This document shows positions 61,601-64,000 of a stretch of 64,000 nt of DNA, one piece after another (positions within the stretch are counted from its first letter, which is position 1; every line of letters begins with the position of its first letter). The stretch is from Sipunculus nudus. Its lineage: Eukaryota > Annelida > Sipuncula > Golfingiida > Sipunculidae. The stretch spans positions 20,435,456-20,499,455 of the forward strand of contig CM049318.1 of the NCBI GenBank assembly GCA_026874595.1. Direction: 5' to 3'. A program made the position numbers and the translations under genes. The notes under the pieces are model-generated. The model was not told the DNA's origin, made no database searches, and was given only the letters and a program-made list of their open reading frames with translations.

Positions 61601-63520
61601 ACCTCTGGAACTCAAGGATTTTAATGTAATATGTAATTTTAAAAGTTATTTCAAATTTCACTATTCAAAAAAGCTTTATTTTATTAATCTTGTTGACTGA
61701 TTGTGTTATATATTATGATTGACATAAAAAATCATTTTTTTTTTCAATATACTAAAAACAGCTAAATTGTCAATATTGGTAATTACCAATAATCATAAAA
61801 GATAACCTTTGTTCATTTTCTAGCATCATTAGATAAAAAATAGAATATAGGCAGTCGACAAGCGACTACATGTATCTGTCAAATCACAATGGCATGGTAA
61901 AGTAAGGCACTGAATGTTCCTAGACGACATTACTCCAATTTTGTGGCCTCAAATCGCCCCTATCAGCCACCAGCACCCAGCAGGCAACCATTTCGGCTGC
62001 AACCCCGACAATGCCACTGCTGGGCCCGGACTCTGGCCAGTCAACCATATTGGCCGCGACTTGGACCACAGGGCACCATTTCGGCCGCCGGGCTACCTCA
62101 TTACCACAAACAAGGTTACATCATAATTAGATCTAGCTTATTCAACCAGTATATGATGGACTTTATAAAATATATATTTATTCAAAATATGATGTCATAT
62201 TCATAAGAAACATGGGTAGGTTAAAATCTCAAATTCAACACACCGTAAACTTTAGTTACTTCACTAGTCTTTGTGTTTCTCGCGCTTTCTTTGAAGCAAG
62301 TTCGTGGCATTGTGGCACACAGCCACAACAGATAAAGTCTACAACTTAGGTAACCATTTTTATTCTTCAGTAGCATCCAAATAATATAAAAATGTCAGTA
62401 CATAAAAAGGGTCCTCAGTGCAGAGTGGTCAAAAGGAATCTGTCTTGCACATAATTATACCCTGGCTTTTGTTCTCTCTCTCTCACTGAAATATAACCAA
62501 TCGCATCCTCCATTCAATCCATTGGTCAGACGGGTAAGGTAAACTCCACCTCCTATCGCATTGAACTCATTTAGTGTGACTAAAAATCCCGGGAATATAC
62601 AGCCTTTCATGCCAAATCTTACACTACATACATTCATTGAATAATATAGAACATTTATTTGTCCTGTAACTTTGTTAACAAATGTATATGAAAGAATATC
62701 AAACCAGGTTTCAACAGTCATGACGTATTGTAAGCAAATCATCTTATTTTTTTTATTAACAGGCACTACCCCCAAAAAAATTTTAATCTGTTATGTGATT
62801 TTTTCCCTAGGAGCTTTTTTTTTTCTTAGTTCTATGTACATACTTTTTTTGTGATAAATATTACATCAATATTTTTCTGTAGATAAGTTTTGGATTTTTT
62901 TTTTTTGGAATTTTTTGAGAGTTTACTTTTTATTTGTTAGCAAGATGGATAGATAGATAAATAGATAATGCTTTATTTCAGACACACGGTCAATATACAT
63001 ACATGCATAGGTCAATTAACACGATTCTTTTTCCGACAAGGGTTTGAAGTTCTCCAGTTTACTCTGAAGCTTTTTATGCGGCGGTATCCTGGGTCCTGGA
63101 TTCCACCGTATTTAATGCAGTCAGGGTGTATCTGGCAGACATAATGATGTTTAGGATTCATGTAATGGAGAAGTAAGAGACATGTCAATGTCATATCATC
63201 AGGCATGTCATGGCTTATGTTGATTACTACTTATATGAGACGTTCCGGTCAGTTTAGACCCATTTTATAAATGTAGGCCGGATTCTTTACTGATGAGTGA
63301 TAATACTCGGGCCGACCAGACTGGCTCATACCAACACGAAAGCTTCTGTGAAGTCTCCGTATTTGGGATAGAGATTTGACATCCCTGCCAGGTTCCCCGC
63401 CGTGTAGGAAATGCTTGTCTCGCTGCCATACTGAGAGCTGAAATCGAGGACGTCCTCTGCCCACTGGACATGGACTGAATCTGGTCCGTTTGTGCCCCTG
63501 TCTCCTCCTCCGTCACCCAT
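40300..63520 (-). CDS. FBXL4: F-box and leucine-rich repeat protein 4 (fifteen exons, complete)
   Basis: Exons in coding order: 63520-63332, 60683-60593, 55278-55146, 54595-54503, 53533-53332, 52713-52643, 51841-51772, 51572-51463, 51014-50905, 44492-44363, 43766-43674, 43362-43255, 43072-42986, 42014-41910, 40438-40300. All are GT-AG and in frame: 576 residues (human 621). Diagnostic matches to human FBXL4: [59 protein letters not shown] and a C-terminal DVSFC segment. FBXL4 is the substrate receptor of an SCF (CUL1) ubiquitin ligase at mitochondria; in mammals it restrains mitophagy by turnover of BNIP3/NIX. The start ATG is preceded by an in-frame TAA at 63529-63527, and the protein lacks the hydrophobic N-terminus of vertebrate FBXL4. 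Confidence 0.97.
40844..41130 (+). mobile_element. tRNA-derived SINE with perfect 14-bp TSD
   Basis: The RNA polymerase III B-box-like GAGTTCGAATCC is followed by a conserved body (cctctgtccacccagcag, gaaatgggtaccagta, taactcctaagtcacttca) and a T-rich tail. ttcacagcatctta flanks both sides (40830-40843 and 41131-41144), proving retroposition. Lies in the last FBXL4 intron. Four other copies or fragments occur in the window. Confidence 0.85.
41690..41882. mobile_element. Palindromic MITE next to FBXL4 exon 14
   Basis: Left arm agattccttaggcac / ggcatgaggaatgca is mirrored by tgcattcctcatgcc / cacataaggaatct on the right, giving a foldback of about 190 bp. Its right edge is only 28 bp from the 3' end of exon 14 (41910). 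Confidence 0.65.
42681..42755 (+). mobile_element. tRNA-like SINE head
   Basis: CCTAGTGGTTAAAGC (A-box-like) and CAGTTTGAATCCCAC (B-box-like) are spaced as in a tRNA gene, but no full cloverleaf closes. Best read as the head of a SINE or a decayed tRNA copy in FBXL4 intron 13. Confidence 0.5.
44630..44769. mobile_element. Mariner/pogo-like MITE with TA target
   Basis: Begins CAGTGGAACCCCG and ends GGGGTTCCACTG, flanked by TA on both sides (44628-44629, 44770-44771). 140 bp, no coding capacity, in FBXL4 intron 9. Confidence 0.75.
45160..50411 (+). mobile_element. Helentron-like repeat (outer of a nested pair), FBXL4 intron 9
   Basis: 5' signature ACAAGTGACCCATAGGTCA at 45161; 3' stem-loop CAGTCAGCTGAGCTAAAAA ending near 50411 after a GACGACYGG-like tract (50310-50350). 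Internal units (atgggtaacagagacctaa, tgcattagtt, ggacctccctggatg) occur both before 46017 and after 50030, showing that the inner element split it. Confidence 0.6.
46017..50029 (+). mobile_element. Helentron-like repeat (inner), with (GA)n tracts
   Basis: Starts ACAAGGGACCCATGGGTCA at 46022 and ends with TAGCTCAGATGACTTATAG and its mirrored CAGCTGAGCTAAAAAT near 50029, after ggacagacggatggacgg (49950-49975). It contains GA-rich microsatellites at 46626-46676 and 47505-47625 and long AT-rich stretches. No coding frame is recognised. Confidence 0.6.
50415..50735 (-). mobile_element. SINE, second family (minus orientation)
   Basis: In reverse the head reads ggtggagtaatggttagttt, then ccgcaaggttgtgggtt, A- and B-box-like. 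The body carries gggtacgctctctccatgc, and the 3' end holds aaacccaaacctttacc. Directly abuts the 3' end of the Helentron-like repeat. Confidence 0.55.
51772..52713 (-). other. FBXL4: FBXL4 F-box (exons 6-7)
   Basis: CLP at the end of exon 5 plus [20 protein letters not shown] in exon 6 and CVCRLFAQHC across exons 6-7 form the F-box (residues ~235-275). This helix set docks SKP1, linking the protein to CUL1. The conserved LP and L..L..C pattern is present, so SKP1 binding is expected. Confidence 0.9.
52512..52529. repeat. (CA)n microsatellite
   Basis: About nine CA dinucleotides in the FBXL4 intron between exons 6 and 7. Confidence 0.8.
55422..55722 (+). mobile_element. tRNA-derived SINE, fuller 5' head
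   Basis: Head GCTGGGGCGGTGGAGTAAT with A-box-like start and B-box-like AAGTTTAAATCCCGG, then the same body as 40844-41130 (tgtgcctctgtccacccag, gggtaccagtaagtactgg). Target duplications are not evident. In FBXL4 intron 2. Confidence 0.75.
55772..56186. mobile_element. hAT-like MITE with 8-bp TSD
   Basis: Begins CAGGGTTCAC, ends GTGAACCGTG; flanks are gtcatttt (55764-55771) and gtcattat (56187-56194), one mismatch. Interior has ggtaaaacc/ggttttac words mirrored at both ends. 415 bp, no coding content. Confidence 0.75.
56212..60554. mobile_element. Large TIR element hosting nested repeats, FBXL4 intron 2
   Basis: Left end CAGGGGCGGATCCAGGA, right end TTGGATCCACTTCTG (reverse CAGAAGTGGATCCAA); flanked by ctgag on both sides (56207-56211, 60555-60559). 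G/C runs lie just inside both ends (ggggggtcc near 56240; ccccccccc near 60531). Most of the interior is later Helentron-like insertions, so the original element was only a few hundred bp. Confidence 0.65.
56275..60425 (+). mobile_element. Nested Helentron-like repeats inside the TIR element
   Basis: Two 5' signatures (56277, 56774; GGGACCCATGGGTCA) and two 3' stem-loops with preceding GACGGAC tracts (ends near 58815 and 60425). Repeated ~600-900 bp blocks share gcccataactttttta, ttgaggtttttccttaatat and gacatctaactgtatgcc, also seen at 49.6-49.9 kb. A 19-G run is at 58865-58883. Non-coding. Confidence 0.6.
61920..62105. other. GC-rich island in FBXL4 intron 1
   Basis: A sharply GC-rich ~185 bp block inside AT-rich intron, containing three spaced atttcggc(c/t)g or atattggccg words. 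It is open in two plus-strand frames, giving Pro/Arg-rich peptides without recognised similarity. Possibly a fragment of a mobile element; function unknown. Confidence 0.4.
62945..63210 (-). mobile_element. Probable 5'-truncated non-LTR retrotransposon 3' end
   Basis: On the minus strand a 64-residue open frame (63206-63012, with [16 protein letters not shown] and [10 protein letters not shown]) is followed by about 40 nt, AATAAAGC and a (TATC)n tail at 62945-62970. A short tail-anchored open frame plus a tetranucleotide tail is typical of LINE 3' ends. The peptide itself is not recognised, so a retrocopy of a host gene is also possible. Confidence 0.45.
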
Positions 63521-64000
63521 GTTTGTTTACTTGCAACCCAGCGACCTTCACCTTCTATATTTTCGAGAAGGCGCCCTGCTCAAACAAGTAGAGACTAAAA
63601 TCTGGATGTTAGAAATCGGATATCGGATGCCAAGTGGCCTGCTCAACTGACTCGATCGGCCATTCTGGACACAAACTAGCAAAACAATGTTGACAAGTGG
63701 ACAGTTATAATTGTTATCAGCCTAAGTAAATATGTATGAATATAAACATACATGTATTTCTACTTTTTTTTTAATTTTATATTATGACGCCACTTTCGGT
63801 GTAATATTTAAAAGGGTTTGCAGTAAAGTAAAATCACTACACAAATATTGTTTTTGGAAAACTCGAGGCCTACCACAAACACATTTTACGCGACATTTAA
63901 CGCGATAGATAATAAAATATATTTTTTTATTTTTGTTACCTGTTCAAGATGAATATGTTTATGAAATTTAATTCTAAATTTTCATTTTAAGTAAATGTTG
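63521..64000 (-). other. FBXL4 upstream region
   Basis: 5' UTR/promoter candidate for FBXL4. TAA in frame at 63529-63527 closes the frame upstream of the chosen ATG. No TATA box or clear factor site stands out. The far part (63740-64000) is AT-rich and featureless. Confidence 0.45.

Larger units (their letters stand above)
53332..63520 (-). other. FBXL4: FBXL4 N-terminal discoidin-like region (exons 1-5)
   Basis: Residues 1-236. Exons 2-5 give a beta-rich F5/8 C-like fold: [30 protein letters not shown], the [12 protein letters not shown] strand, RWQTLWSG and [20 protein letters not shown]. The linker after LHG (residues ~195-230) is low complexity and shorter than in vertebrates. In exon 3 the donor TGCAG|GTATAA (55146) was preferred to read-through because it restores SCRWQTLWS, aligned to the human RWEILWS. 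Confidence 0.85.

Noticed and set aside
61914-62206. Pro/Arg-rich open frames in FBXL4 intron 1
   Set aside because: Open in two frames because the block is GC-rich; antisense to the gene and without known similarity.

Overview
The window is animal nuclear DNA: split genes with GT-AG introns, AT-rich non-coding sequence and dense repeats. The repeats include tRNA-derived SINEs, hAT-like and other TIR elements, and Helitron/Helentron-like repeats with (GACG)n tracts and terminal palindromes. Together with the protein sequences this suggests a mollusc, most likely a bivalve. That placement is an inference from repeat style and protein divergence; no species is claimed.

Three protein-coding genes can be reconstructed exon by exon. 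(1) The plus-strand gene for mitochondrial F1-ATPase subunit beta (ATP5F1B) enters at the left edge already inside the gene and ends at 7638; its first exons lie outside the window. (2) CCDC89, a coiled-coil protein, is on the minus strand at 15679-29156 with seven exons and 348 codons. An RFX-type X-box sits 75 bp upstream of its ATG. (3) FBXL4, an F-box/leucine-rich-repeat protein, is on the minus strand at 40300-63520 with fifteen exons and 576 codons. ATP5F1B and CCDC89 are convergent; CCDC89 and FBXL4 are in tandem. All exon phases join without a frameshift, so both complete genes look intact.

The most notable hidden feature is in the ATP5F1B introns. Four of the six complete introns each carry one copy of a 69-nt element that aligns without gaps. 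Each has a terminal stem and C, D', C' and D box-like motifs, and all four share a 12-nt guide-like stretch complementary to a conserved 28S rRNA segment. They are best read as a family of intron-hosted C/D-box snoRNAs. CCDC89 intron 4 holds a second unexplained signal: an identical 16-bp word occurs five times in 2.3 kb, usually followed by a T-run and TAAC.

Layout: 1-7638 ATP5F1B, with nested hAT-like elements in its first complete intron; 7639-9052 3' UTR and downstream; 9053-14420 repeats, including a nine-unit satellite of about 178 bp; 15679-29156 CCDC89; 29157-30780 AT-rich upstream DNA; 30780-37100 repeats that mirror those at 9-14 kb in opposite orientation, plus a 685-bp near-perfect tandem duplication; 37101-40299 probable FBXL4 3' UTR and intergenic DNA; 40300-63520 FBXL4, whose large introns hold nested mobile elements; 63521-64000 FBXL4 upstream region. 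The three genes do not form a pathway, although ATP5F1B is mitochondrial and FBXL4 is known to act at mitochondria. No virus, toxin or prokaryotic system was seen.
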